A stretch of DNA of 9,016 bases from an uncultured Atopobium sp. (GCA_946999785.1 CAMQEO010000046.1:1-9016); one strand, 5' to 3'. Numbered from the stretch's first letter, positions 1-6,987 are shown. Notes: generated by a model not told the origin, from the letters alone. Translations and numbers: made by a program.

Positions 1-1775
1 GAACACTTTCGGTTGCGCGTGCGCTCGAAAAAAAGCATGTGGTAGAAATCTTTAAACAACGTATAGAACGCCAGCTTGCTCCATCTGCGCTTTCAAGTGC
101 AAAAGCTTTAAAGCCGTCTCAGCTGACTCGCGGTCAAATTAATGCGCTCGCTGCTATTAGGCGTGCTTGTGAGGCTCAAGCAGGAGATGTAATTCTTGTA
201 GACGGCATTACAGGATCGGGCAAAACTGAAGTCTATTTAGAAGCAATCGAAGATGTGATAGCACAAGGGAAAACTGCGCTGGTGCTTGTGCCCGAAATTG
301 CCCTTACAGCACAAACAGTTGGTAGGTTTCGTAGCCGCTTTGGTAATCGTGTTGCAGTGCTTCATTCAAAGCTTTCGGTAGGCGAGCGCTATGATCAGTG
401 GGATATGGTTCGTACAGGTCGCGCTCGTGTTTTGGTTGGTGCTCGTTCTGCTCTTTTTGCACCGCTTGCTGATATTGGCCTTATTGTGATCGACGAGGAA
501 CACGATAGTAGTTACAAGCAAGAACTTGCTCCACGCTATCATGCGCGTGCCGTTGCCGAAAAACTGGCGCAGCTGTCGCATAGCGCATTGGTGCTTGGAT
601 CTGCAACTCCTTCGCTTGATAGTTTAATGCACTGTTCAAAGCGCACCCACCAAGCTCGTACGTGGACGCATGTTGTTATGGACGAGCGTCCTGCTGGCGC
701 ACACTTGCCTCGTATTCAGATCGTGGATATGACCAAAGAGTTTGCGCTTGGCAACAAATCCATGTTTTCTCGTGCGCTTACAGAAGAGTTGTGGCATGTG
801 GTTGATGCTGGTAAAAAAGCTATGATTCTTATTAACAGGCGCGGATTTGCTAATTTTTTAATGTGTCGCGAGTGCGGTGCTGTGCCCGAGTGTCCGCATT
901 GTTCTATTACGCTTACTTATCACGAAAAAACGCATGAACTCAAATGTCACGAATGTGATCGTCACTGGTCAGTTTTTGTATATCCAAATCCGCTTACCGC
1001 TTGTCCTCATTGTGGAAGTAAATATATGGCAGGATTTGGAGCAGGTACGCAGCGTGTAGAAGACGAGCTTATTCGTATGTTTGGCGATAAAACCGTGGTT
1101 GTTCGCATGGATGCCGACTCAACGCGTGCTAAAGGCGCACATGAAAAGCTTTTAGAAACCTTTGATAGCGCTTCTTGTGCCATTTTAGTTGGTACGCAGA
1201 TGATTGCCAAAGGTCTTGATTTTCCCGATGTGGTGCTTGTTGGTGTGTTGAATGCAGATACCACCCTTAAAATGCCCGATTTTAGAGCGGCAGAAAAAAG
1301 CTACTTCTTATTAGAGCAAGTTGCTGGAAGGTCGGGCAGAGGTACGTGCGGTGGTAAGGTTGTTATTCAGACATATTGGGCTAGGCATCCGGTAATGGAA
1401 GCCGTGCAAACTCATAATCGCACGCGTTTTATAACACAAGAATTGCAGGAGCGTCAATCGGCATATTATCCTCCGTTTTCTCGCATTGCTAATGTGCTTA
1501 TGTGGAGTTTGAATGCAAAAGATGTTGTTGATTTTTCGGCGCGTTTAGCAATTGAGTTACAAACAACGCTTGCACATCAAGAAGGTATGTGGCGTATGCT
1601 TGGTCCGTCTAATTGCATGAAATACAAGGTTAACGACAGGTATCGCCGTCATATTGTAGTTAAAGCTCCACTTGGTGCTCCACTTGGTACAACCATTTCA
1701 TCGTGTATAAGCCGTGTAAAAACGCCCCCTGGGCTTCGCATCTCTATTGATGTGGACGCTTACGATATTATGTAA
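1..1775 (+). CDS. priA: Primosomal protein N' (PriA helicase), 5' end outside the window
   Basis: PriA is the DNA helicase that recognises stalled or repaired replication forks and reloads the replisome. The frame is open from base 3 leftward, so the GTG at 39 is probably internal. About 590 residues are visible of a protein usually near 730, and the missing part is most of the N-terminal DNA-binding domain. Counting the codon at 39 as residue 1, the Walker A GITGSGKT is at 56-63, the DEEH box at 152-155, the GTQMIAKG motif at 385-392 and the helicase motif VI QVAGRSGRG at 427-435. Eight cysteines in four CxxC pairs (276/279, 285/288, 303/306, 322/325) form the PriA zinc-binding region. All ATPase motifs are intact, unlike the degenerate PriA of mycobacteria. 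It heads the visible operon, 73 bases before the preferred def start. Identification is very secure. Confidence 0.97.
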   Translation, partial: TLSVARALEKKHVVEIFKQRIERQLAPSALSSAKALKPSQLTRGQINALAAIRRACEAQAGDVILVDGITGSGKTEVYLEAIEDVIAQGKTALVLVPEIALTAQTVGRFRSRFGNRVAVLHSKLSVGERYDQWDMVRTGRARVLVGARSALFAPLADIGLIVIDEEHDSSYKQELAPRYHARAVAEKLAQLSHSALVLGSATPSLDSLMHCSKRTHQARTWTHVVMDERPAGAHLPRIQIVDMTKEFALGNKSMFSRALTEELWHVVDAGKKAMILINRRGFANFLMCRECGAVPECPHCSITLTYHEKTHELKCHECDRHWSVFVYPNPLTACPHCGSKYMAGFGAGTQRVEDELIRMFGDKTVVVRMDADSTRAKGAHEKLLETFDSASCAILVGTQMIAKGLDFPDVVLVGVLNADTTLKMPDFRAAEKSYFLLEQVAGRSGRGTCGGKVVIQTYWARHPVMEAVQTHNRTRFITQELQERQSAYYPPFSRIANVLMWSLNAKDVVDFSARLAIELQTTLAHQEGMWRMLGPSNCMKYKVNDRYRRHIVVKAPLGAPLGTTISSCISRVKTPPGLRISIDVDAYDIM

Positions 1776-1781
1776 CGGTAG

Positions 1782-1809
1782 AATAATATTGCATGAATAA
1801 TATGGCATG
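1782..1809. repeat. 14-bp tandem duplication between priA and def
   Basis: AATAATATTGCATG (1782-1795) is followed directly by AATAATATGGCATG (1796-1809), with one mismatch in 14. It lies in the short priA-def gap, and no clear promoter or terminator accompanies it. It looks like a slippage duplication, and no function is proposed. Confidence 0.8.
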
Positions 1810-1839
1810 TACAAGGTTACTTTCTAAACGTATAGGATG

Positions 1840-1844
1840 AGGAG
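1840..1844 (+). promoter_or_regulatory. Ribosome binding site that decides the def start
   Basis: AGGAG lies 4 bases upstream of the ATG at 1849. The earlier in-frame ATG at 1837 overlaps this region and has only a poor site of its own, so 1849 is the preferred start. The spacing is short, so 1837 cannot be excluded. Confidence 0.6.
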
Positions 1845-1848
1845 TGTT

Positions 1849-2400
1849 ATGAAAAAAAGTGTTGCGTATAAAGAAATGGTTTGCGCGCCGTCTGTTATTT
1901 TGCAAACAGTGTGTGAGCCCGTTAAAGAAATAACGCAGGAAATTAAAGATCTAGCTCATCATATGTTTGAAGTGATGTATGCAACTGATGGATGCGGACT
2001 TGCCGCGCCTCAAATTGGCAAAAATATACGCTTGGTGGTTATTGATTGCGAATGGGGCGAAGGTTCTCGTAAAAAACCATATGTGCTTGTTAACCCAAAA
2101 ATTGTTGTTGCCGATGAAGCAGATCGTAGCATGTCTGAGGGCTGTCTTTCGTATCCAGGTATTTTGGTACCCGTAAAGCGACCATCGCATGTTATTTGTG
2201 AAGCATTAAATTTGGACGGCGATCTTATTCGTTACGAGGCGCGCGGTAATCTGTTGGCTGCATGTCTACAACATGAGTGTGACCACCTGCAAGGCGTTAC
2301 AATTCCGGATCATTTGCCGCTTCACAAAAAAATGGAAAAACTCGAAGAATATAAGCATGCTTTAGAGGCAGGCGCGCGTCCTGGTGAAGTTGAAATTTAA
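1849..2400 (+). CDS. def: Peptide deformylase
   Basis: This cytoplasmic metalloenzyme removes the formyl group from the N-terminal methionine of new proteins. The product is 183 residues from the preferred ATG, or 187 from the ATG at 1837, which is normal for the family. All three signature motifs are present: GCGLAAPQIG (48-57), EGCLS (97-101) and QHECDH (141-146). The metal ligands are therefore Cys99, His142 and His146, and Glu143 is the catalytic acid/base. The gene sits between priA and fmt, the usual placing, so the enzyme that adds the formyl group and the one that removes it are co-transcribed. Its stop codon lies inside a 20-bp direct repeat (see 2389-2447), which could alter its C-terminus if the repeat recombined. 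Function is certain; only the exact start is open. Confidence 0.96.
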   Translation: MKKSVAYKEMVCAPSVILQTVCEPVKEITQEIKDLAHHMFEVMYATDGCGLAAPQIGKNIRLVVIDCEWGEGSRKKPYVLVNPKIVVADEADRSMSEGCLSYPGILVPVKRPSHVICEALNLDGDLIRYEARGNLLAACLQHECDHLQGVTIPDHLPLHKKMEKLEEYKHALEAGARPGEVEI

Positions 2401-2447
2401 GTTTTGAGTTTTAGGTTTTAAGTTTGAGTTGAAATTTAAGGTTTGAG
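2389..2447. repeat. 20-bp direct repeat spanning the def stop and the def-fmt gap
   Basis: GTTGAAATTTAAGTTTTGAG (2389-2408) recurs as GTTGAAATTTAAGGTTTGAG (2428-2447) with one mismatch. The first copy contains the last codons and TAA stop of def; the second is non-coding and ends just before fmt. The 19 bases between them are made of related G/T-rich fragments (TTTTAGG, TTTTAAG, TTTGAG), so the whole gap looks built by repeated short duplications. There is no evidence that it is a binding site. Confidence 0.85.
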
Positions 2448-2453
2448 AGCTTT

Positions 2454-3461
2454 ATGAATATAGTTTATATGGGTACACCCGATTTTTCGGTTAAACCGCT
2501 TCAAGAATTGCATAAGCACTACAAGATTTCGCTTGTTATTACGCGCCCCGATGCTGTGCGTGGTCGAGGGAAAAAGCTCATACCGTCACCAGTTAAACAG
2601 TGCGCGCTTGAGCTTTCGCTTCCCGTGCGTGAGGCAACTCGTTTTGATGATGAGCTCATTTCAGCAGTTAAAGCATGCGAGCCCGATGTTATTGTTGTAG
2701 CTGCCTATGGATGCATTATTCCCGATAGCGTTTTAGCTTTGCCTCGATATACAACGCTTAATATTCATGCGTCGCTTCTTCCGCGTTGGCGTGGAGCTGC
2801 TCCTATTCAACGGGCTATTCTTTCGCGCGATGAAGTTACGGGTGTGTCCATTATGAACGTAGTTCACGAACTTGATGCAGGAGATTTTTGCAGGCAAGCA
2901 TCGCTTAAGATTGGAACGCAATCACTAGACGAGCTTACCGATAAGCTTAGTGCTTTGGGCGCGCGTGAGCTTTTGTGTGCGCTTAGTGATTTAGAGGAGC
3001 ATAAGCTTGTATGGCATAAGCAATCTCAAACTGATATAACATATGCTCAAAAAATTGATAAACACGAGTTATTGTTGGATTCCAGCTTATCTGCAGAATG
3101 TAATTTGGTTCGTATACAAGCGTCTGGCGACGCTGCGCCTGCACGTTTTATGATGGGTAAAAAGGGTGCTCGTGCGCTTGTCGGGCGCTTTGTGGGTGAT
3201 GAAGTTGCATCCGAAAGCGCGGCGTCTGAAAGCGCCTTGTCTAAGAGCAACGCTTCCGAAAATGCTGTGTCTGAACATGCTGTGCACGCAGAACTCATAC
3301 CAGCAGGTGCGGTTCTTATTCGCAATCATCGCGTATTTTTGGGTTGTGCTTCGGGCACCTTAGAACTTTTGCGTGTAAAACCCGATGGAAAATCTGCTAT
3401 GTCGGCACACGACTGGTCTTTGGGCTTGCATAACGTTTCTAGATGGAGCCATGTTTCATGA
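2454..3461 (+). CDS. fmt: Methionyl-tRNA formyltransferase
   Basis: Fmt transfers a formyl group from 10-formyl-tetrahydrofolate to methionyl-initiator-tRNA. The product has 335 residues, slightly longer than the usual 310-320. The N-terminal catalytic Rossmann domain starts MNIVYMGTPDF and has the tRNA-contacting loop RPDAVRGRGKKL (31-42). The signature NIHASLLPRWRGAAPI (103-118) supplies Asn103 and His105, and ELDAGD supplies Asp141, matching the catalytic Asn-His-Asp triad. The C-terminal OB-fold domain covers roughly 205-335. The extra length is a repeated (A/V)SExA stretch at 252-276 inside that domain. The ribosome site is weak (GAGAG, 2445-2449, 4 bases before ATG), so translation may depend on coupling to def. 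The stop overlaps the rsmB start as ATGA. Identification is secure. Confidence 0.97.
   Translation: MNIVYMGTPDFSVKPLQELHKHYKISLVITRPDAVRGRGKKLIPSPVKQCALELSLPVREATRFDDELISAVKACEPDVIVVAAYGCIIPDSVLALPRYTTLNIHASLLPRWRGAAPIQRAILSRDEVTGVSIMNVVHELDAGDFCRQASLKIGTQSLDELTDKLSALGARELLCALSDLEEHKLVWHKQSQTDITYAQKIDKHELLLDSSLSAECNLVRIQASGDAAPARFMMGKKGARALVGRFVGDEVASESAASESALSKSNASENAVSEHAVHAELIPAGAVLIRNHRVFLGCASGTLELLRVKPDGKSAMSAHDWSLGLHNVSRWSHVS
3207..3281 (+). repeat. Five-copy pentapeptide-coding repeat inside fmt
   Basis: Five successive 15-base units encode ASESA, ASESA, LSKSN, ASENA and VSEHA (Fmt residues 252-276). The units differ at the DNA level (gcatccgaaagcgcg, gcgtctgaaagcgcc and so on), so this is an old expansion rather than a fresh one. 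It is in frame and lies where the C-terminal OB-fold should have a loop, which fits a tolerated flexible insertion. Confidence 0.8.
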
Positions 3462-5122
3462 CAAGTGTTAAGGTTGCTTCTTCGCGCACAGTAGCGTTTA
3501 AGACGTTGTGCGCGCTGTGGAAAAGCACTACATATGTGCAGGATTTTCTAAAGCATTTTGATGCGTTTCGTGCGCTTCCTCAAGACGAAAAAAGTTTTGT
3601 CCAGCATGTTGTATGTGGCGTTATAAGCTCGCAGAGTATGGTGGATAAGATGCTTGCGCAGTATGTAAAGCGTCTTGCTCATCAGCCGTATAAAGTGCTT
3701 ATATGTTTGCGTATGGCTACCTATGAATTGGTGTATAGACAAACGGCAGCTTATGCAGTTGTAAGCCAATATGTAGAGCTTGTGCGCTTGGTGGATAAGC
3801 GTGGAGCTTCTTTTGTAAATGCCGTTTTGCACCGAATAACCACACATGACCAGACAAACTTTGCCCACGCGCGTCAACATCTTGTGCGGATTGTACAAGA
3901 TTGCCACTCATACGATGATATCTTGCGCACACTAAATGCTGCGCCGATCTCGGCTGAATCTCAACATCATTTGTTGCAATCCTATGGTTTTACGTGTGAA
4001 TCTGATTTTCTTTGTGAGGCGTGTTTAGTTTCGGGATTACCCACATGGATTGTAAATCGCGTTTATCGCGATCGTGGGCTGTTTATATGTGCACATATGG
4101 CACTTGCTGCGCAAGCACATGTTCCGTTTTATGTATGCAAAAATCCTTATAATCCGCCTCAGATACCTGGTGAACTTGTTCCAGTCCAAAATGCATGGGG
4201 TAGCTATAAATTACATGGAATCTCGCCTGCTGCTCTCTATAACGATATTGAGGGTCAACGTTTAACAATTTCCGATTTTGCTGCGCAATGTATTGCCGCT
4301 TGTGTTGTACATACACGTCCCAAGAAGCTTCTTGAAATAGGATGTGGGAAGGGTACTAAGTCGCTTCTTATTTCTTATATGAATAAAAGGCTTTCCTGTC
4401 CTGCTATCTCTGAACGAGTTGTGTGCGACAAATCACCTCAAAAGCTCGCTTGCGCGCGGAAACGTCTCAGCCGCGCTCACATTAATGATCCTATTCGTTT
4501 TGTAGCTCATGACGCAACAAAACTTGATACCTATTTTGATGAGCACGAACGCTTTGATACGGTGTTTATTGATGCTCCGTGCAGTGGTTCGGGAACTATG
4601 AGAAGGCACGTAGAAGCGCCAACAACTATGAGTGAGGCGGCTCTTGATGTAGCTCGTTCTCACAGCCTTGTGTATACTCAACGCGAGCTCCTTCGTGCGG
4701 CTAGTCGTTTGGTTAACGTGGGCGGCTTTTTGATATATGCAACGTGCTCGATTTTTTCGTGCGAAAATGAAGATGTTGTATCCGCCTTTTTGGCTTCAGA
4801 CGCTGGAAAAGGCTTTGTATGTACGAACTTTCCGCGCGCGTGGACTCAAGAGCTTCATGCGTCTATGCGCGAAGTTGTTACGCAAGCGTATAATTCTTTT
4901 AGCGCGAGCGTTGTAGATACCGATCACAAAGCAACTGTCGATCACAAAGCAACTGTCGATGTGCGCTCATCTTCTCAGATAGTACCTGACGCCGCGTGCA
5001 TCTCTTCGCAGGTAGAATCTGCAACCGCGTGTACATCTTCGCGTTGCGGCATGTATTTATTTGCACCTCTGGCACATTCATGCGACTCTCATTTTGTTGC
5101 GTGTCTTACAAGAATTTCTTAA
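3458..5122 (+). CDS. rsmB: 16S rRNA (cytosine-967-C5)-methyltransferase RsmB
   Basis: RsmB family proteins make m5C967 (E. coli numbering) in 16S rRNA using S-adenosylmethionine. The product has 554 residues, about 100 more than usual. An N-terminal NusB-like helical domain covers about 8-130, with the family's FVNAVLHRI at 119-127. The methyltransferase domain follows: motif I is EIGCGKGTKS (293-302) instead of the standard CAAPGGKT form, motif IV is DAPCSGSG (372-379, Cys375), and motif VI is ATCSIFSCENE with catalytic Cys430. A low-complexity insert at about 486-535 separates the ENE motif from the last conserved strand (CGMYLFAPL to the end). The chosen ATG overlaps the fmt stop as ATGA and has GGAG (3445-3448) 9 bases before it. 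An ATG at 3443 is possible but less well placed. The divergent motif I leaves slight doubt about the exact target. Confidence 0.92.
   Translation: MTSVKVASSRTVAFKTLCALWKSTTYVQDFLKHFDAFRALPQDEKSFVQHVVCGVISSQSMVDKMLAQYVKRLAHQPYKVLICLRMATYELVYRQTAAYAVVSQYVELVRLVDKRGASFVNAVLHRITTHDQTNFAHARQHLVRIVQDCHSYDDILRTLNAAPISAESQHHLLQSYGFTCESDFLCEACLVSGLPTWIVNRVYRDRGLFICAHMALAAQAHVPFYVCKNPYNPPQIPGELVPVQNAWGSYKLHGISPAALYNDIEGQRLTISDFAAQCIAACVVHTRPKKLLEIGCGKGTKSLLISYMNKRLSCPAISERVVCDKSPQKLACARKRLSRAHINDPIRFVAHDATKLDTYFDEHERFDTVFIDAPCSGSGTMRRHVEAPTTMSEAALDVARSHSLVYTQRELLRAASRLVNVGGFLIYATCSIFSCENEDVVSAFLASDAGKGFVCTNFPRAWTQELHASMREVVTQAYNSFSASVVDTDHKATVDHKATVDVRSSSQIVPDAACISSQVESATACTSSRCGMYLFAPLAHSCDSHFVACLTRIS
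4922..4957 (+). repeat. Perfect 18-bp tandem duplication inside rsmB
   Basis: GATCACAAAGCAACTGTC occurs twice in succession with no mismatch, encoding DHKATV-DHKATV (RsmB residues 489-500). The perfect identity suggests a recent event. Slightly downstream, 4992-5009 and 5025-5042 match at 15 of 18 bases in the same codon phase (ACISSQ and ACTSSR), so the whole insert appears to have grown by duplication. Confidence 0.9.
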
Positions 5123-5126
5123 TCGT

Positions 5127-5134
5127 AAAAGGAG
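5127..5134 (+). promoter_or_regulatory. Strong ribosome binding site for the HAD-TPK gene
   Basis: AAAAGGAG lies 7 bases before the ATG at 5142. It fixes the start there rather than at the upstream in-frame ATG at 5061, which would lie inside rsmB. The first residues after 5142 (MAIQAAIFDCDGT) begin exactly as a HAD domain should. Confidence 0.85.
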
Positions 5135-5141
5135 AAGTGGT

Positions 5142-6527
5142 ATGGCAATTCAAGCTGCAATTTTTGACTGCGATGGTACGTTGCTTGATACGATGGATAT
5201 GTGGCGCAACACAACAGCTCAGCTTCTTAATTCGTACGGTCTTGAACTTACCAAATCGCTTTTCGATGCAATTGAGCCGCTCACGATTGTGCAAACGTGT
5301 GATTATATTCACACGCACTGTCATGTAGACGCGTCTGGCGATGCGGTTATGCAGCGTTTTAACGAAATAATTCGCAATGGGTATGAGCGTTCGTCGGTAC
5401 CCTTACCTGGTGTTTGTGAGTTTTTGCAAAGCCTTCGTGCCCACGGAGTTCGTATGGTAGTAGCTTCTTCTACGCCAAAGAAGCATTTAGAGTTTGCGCT
5501 TAAGCGTGCAGGCATTTTTGATTTCTTTGAGCGTACGTTTTCAACGGGTGGCTCTATTAGAAGCAAAGAGTATCCCGATATTTGGGAAGCTGCGCATACG
5601 TATCTTGGAACGGACGCTTCATCCACGTGGGTATTTGAGGATACACCGTTTGGTGTTCGCGAAGCTAAAGCGGCAAAGCTTAATACCGTTTGTATCTTTG
5701 ATACTCATATGCAGCGCGACATTGAGACCTGCAAAAAGTTTAGTGATGTGTTTATTCATTCGTATGAAGAGCTATCGTATGAGTTGCTTGATGACTTTGA
5801 GCCTTTGCCAGATTCATGTGACGCACATCAACAGGGGGATTTAAGCGATACAAGCGCTGATGATGTATTGAGCGTGTTGATTGTTGCAGGTTCTCCTGCG
5901 CCTTCTTCTCTTAAGCTGGTGCAAAAACTTGCGCGCGCTAACGATTATCTCATCGCAGCAGACGGGGGAGCAAATGTTCTGTATGAAGCAGGCATTGTTC
6001 CACAGGTATTTTGTGGTGATGCAGATTCGGTTAATGGGGATGCGTATAAGTGGGTAACGTCTTGTGTTGAAAAAAAGATCACGTTTCCGCGCGAAAAGTA
6101 TGCAACCGATTTACAACTTGCGCTCGATTGTGCGGTGCACGAGGCGCGCAGGCGTCGTAAGCTTCTCCACGTTACGCTTACCTGCGCTTCTGGTGGACGA
6201 GCCGATCATGCACTGGGCGTTGTTGGCGTATTAGCACGTGCAGCTTCGTATTGTCCAACAATTGTTGAAGACAACTATACGCTGCAGATTATATCGCTGC
6301 GTGGACGTTCGCATATACATTTTGCCCAGGCGGATATCAAAAAAACGGTATCGGTAATTGCGCTTACTCCGTGGACGTGCATTTCAGAAACAGGATTTAA
6401 GTGGAATTTATCTCATTACGATTTGGCGCAATTTAGCGACGAGGGTATTTCTAATGTGGTAGAAGATTCTGGTGCAACAATTGTGTGTCATTCGGGGAAA
6501 GCTGCCGTTTTTATCATGCATGGTTAG
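5142..6527 (+). CDS. thiN: HAD phosphatase-thiamine pyrophosphokinase fusion protein
   Basis: The single 461-residue protein has two enzymatic domains. Residues 1-215 are a HAD subfamily I (beta-phosphoglucomutase-like) hydrolase: motif I FDCDGT with Asp9 and Asp11, motif II VVASST (107-111), a lysine at 142 in SKEYPDIW, and motif IV FEDTP (Glu166, Asp167). An acidic linker follows at about 216-242. Residues 243-461 are thiamine pyrophosphokinase, which makes thiamine diphosphate from thiamine and ATP: ADGGAN (273-278), GDADS (292-296), YATDLQLAL (320-328), GGRADH (351-356), GFKWNL (418-423) and GISN (435-438). The gene is 19 bases after rsmB and ends the operon. Its place matches thiN in the B. 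subtilis priA cluster. The HAD substrate is unknown; thiamine monophosphate is an attractive guess because the product would feed the second domain. Domain calls are secure and the coupled role is inference. Confidence 0.92.
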   Translation: MAIQAAIFDCDGTLLDTMDMWRNTTAQLLNSYGLELTKSLFDAIEPLTIVQTCDYIHTHCHVDASGDAVMQRFNEIIRNGYERSSVPLPGVCEFLQSLRAHGVRMVVASSTPKKHLEFALKRAGIFDFFERTFSTGGSIRSKEYPDIWEAAHTYLGTDASSTWVFEDTPFGVREAKAAKLNTVCIFDTHMQRDIETCKKFSDVFIHSYEELSYELLDDFEPLPDSCDAHQQGDLSDTSADDVLSVLIVAGSPAPSSLKLVQKLARANDYLIAADGGANVLYEAGIVPQVFCGDADSVNGDAYKWVTSCVEKKITFPREKYATDLQLALDCAVHEARRRRKLLHVTLTCASGGRADHALGVVGVLARAASYCPTIVEDNYTLQIISLRGRSHIHFAQADIKKTVSVIALTPWTCISETGFKWNLSHYDLAQFSDEGISNVVEDSGATIVCHSGKAAVFIMHG

Positions 6528-6538
6528 TAGGGTAATGC

Positions 6539-6712
6539 TTGTAAAAATGAGCTTACAAAAAAACGGATACAAAACGCGTGTGCAGTCTTACAGCCGTACC
6601 AAAAAAGAGTGTACAAAAAAGAGCGTGTAGTCTTACAAACACCTAACAAGGCAGACAAAAAAAGAGTCCACAATTTCACAACTCTATAACTCTACAAAAA
6701 AAGGAGCGTAAA
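6539..6712. repeat. Degenerate A-tract repeat region downstream of the operon
   Basis: This gene-free stretch contains about five loose copies of an ACAAAAAAAGAG(C)GT-like unit, beginning near 6556, 6600, 6613, 6655 and 6695. It also has a diverged longer pair, GCGTGTGCAGTCTTACA (6576-6592) and GCGTGTAGTCTTACA (6623-6637). At its left end TTGTAA (6539-6544) and TTACAA (6553-6558) form a small inverted repeat. Read on the minus strand, the A-tracts become T-tracts beyond the rpmB terminator. Nothing coding is visible. It may be slippage-derived spacer, or backup termination sequence between two convergent transcription units. Confidence 0.6.
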
Positions 6713-6721
6713 GCTCCTTTT
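6696..6721 (-). terminator. Intrinsic terminator for rpmB, possibly bidirectional
   Basis: AAAAGGAGC (6699-6707) pairs perfectly with GCTCCTTTT (6713-6721) around a GTAAA loop, giving a 9-bp stem. On the minus strand the stem ends in a run of seven T (complement of 6696-6702), a classical terminator 55 bases past the rpmB stop. On the plus strand the tail is TTTTGTGTTT, so it could also end the priA-to-thiN operon. Confidence 0.85.
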
Positions 6722-6775
6722 GTGTTTATGTAGTGCGCACAAGGCGCAGCGCGTTTAACTACCTGCAGGAAGTTG

Positions 6776-6976
6776 TTATGCTTGCTCGGCAGAGCGAGCA
6801 ACTTTACCGCTCTTAAGGCAACGAGTGCAAACGTTTTTCTTAGGAGTTTTACCGTCTTCAAAAACGGTAACGCGTTGAATATTGGGTTTAAATTTACGGT
6901 TAACAGTGCGGTGTGAGTGGCTAATTGAGCGACCAGCAACTGCGTGCTTACCGCAAATATCGCAGACTTTAGACAT
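6776..6976 (-). CDS. rpmB: 50S ribosomal protein L28
   Basis: L28 is a small structural protein of the large ribosomal subunit. The product has 66 residues, close to the usual 61-78. It begins MSKVCDICGK and contains the family's HSHRTVNRKFKPN (20-32). It is the zinc-ribbon form, with cysteine pairs at 5/8 and 50/53. In many bacteria a paralogue without the cysteines replaces it under zinc shortage; whether one exists here cannot be seen. The start has a strong ribosome site. It is transcribed on its own, convergent with the thiN fusion gene, the same orientation as in the B. subtilis priA-rpmB cluster. Identification is certain. Confidence 0.97.
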   Translation of the reverse strand: MSKVCDICGKHAVAGRSISHSHRTVNRKFKPNIQRVTVFEDGKTPKKNVCTRCLKSGKVARSAEQA

Positions 6977-6981
6977 AATTG

Positions 6982-6987
6982 ACCTCC
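6982..6987 (-). promoter_or_regulatory. Ribosome binding site of rpmB
   Basis: On the minus strand GGAGGT lies 5 bases... upstream of the ATG, separated by CAATT. It is near-perfect to the anti-Shine-Dalgarno sequence, as expected for a highly expressed ribosomal protein, and supports the chosen start. Confidence 0.88.

Noticed and set aside
1812..1836. Possible promoter before def with TATAGG as -10
   Set aside because: The -10 match is poor and would start transcription within a few bases of the start codon and ribosome site.
3047..3329. Long opposite-strand reading frames across the fmt repeat
   Set aside because: They are shadows of the repetitive fmt coding sequence with no start signals or family resemblance.
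3443..3457. Alternative earlier start of rsmB
   Set aside because: The ATG at 3458 overlaps the fmt stop as ATGA and has a GGAG at proper distance; the earlier ATG itself overlaps that ribosome site.
5061..5141. N-terminal extension of the HAD-TPK protein to an upstream ATG
   Set aside because: It would overlap the end of rsmB, lacks a ribosome site, and the HAD fold begins only after the well-supported start at 5142.
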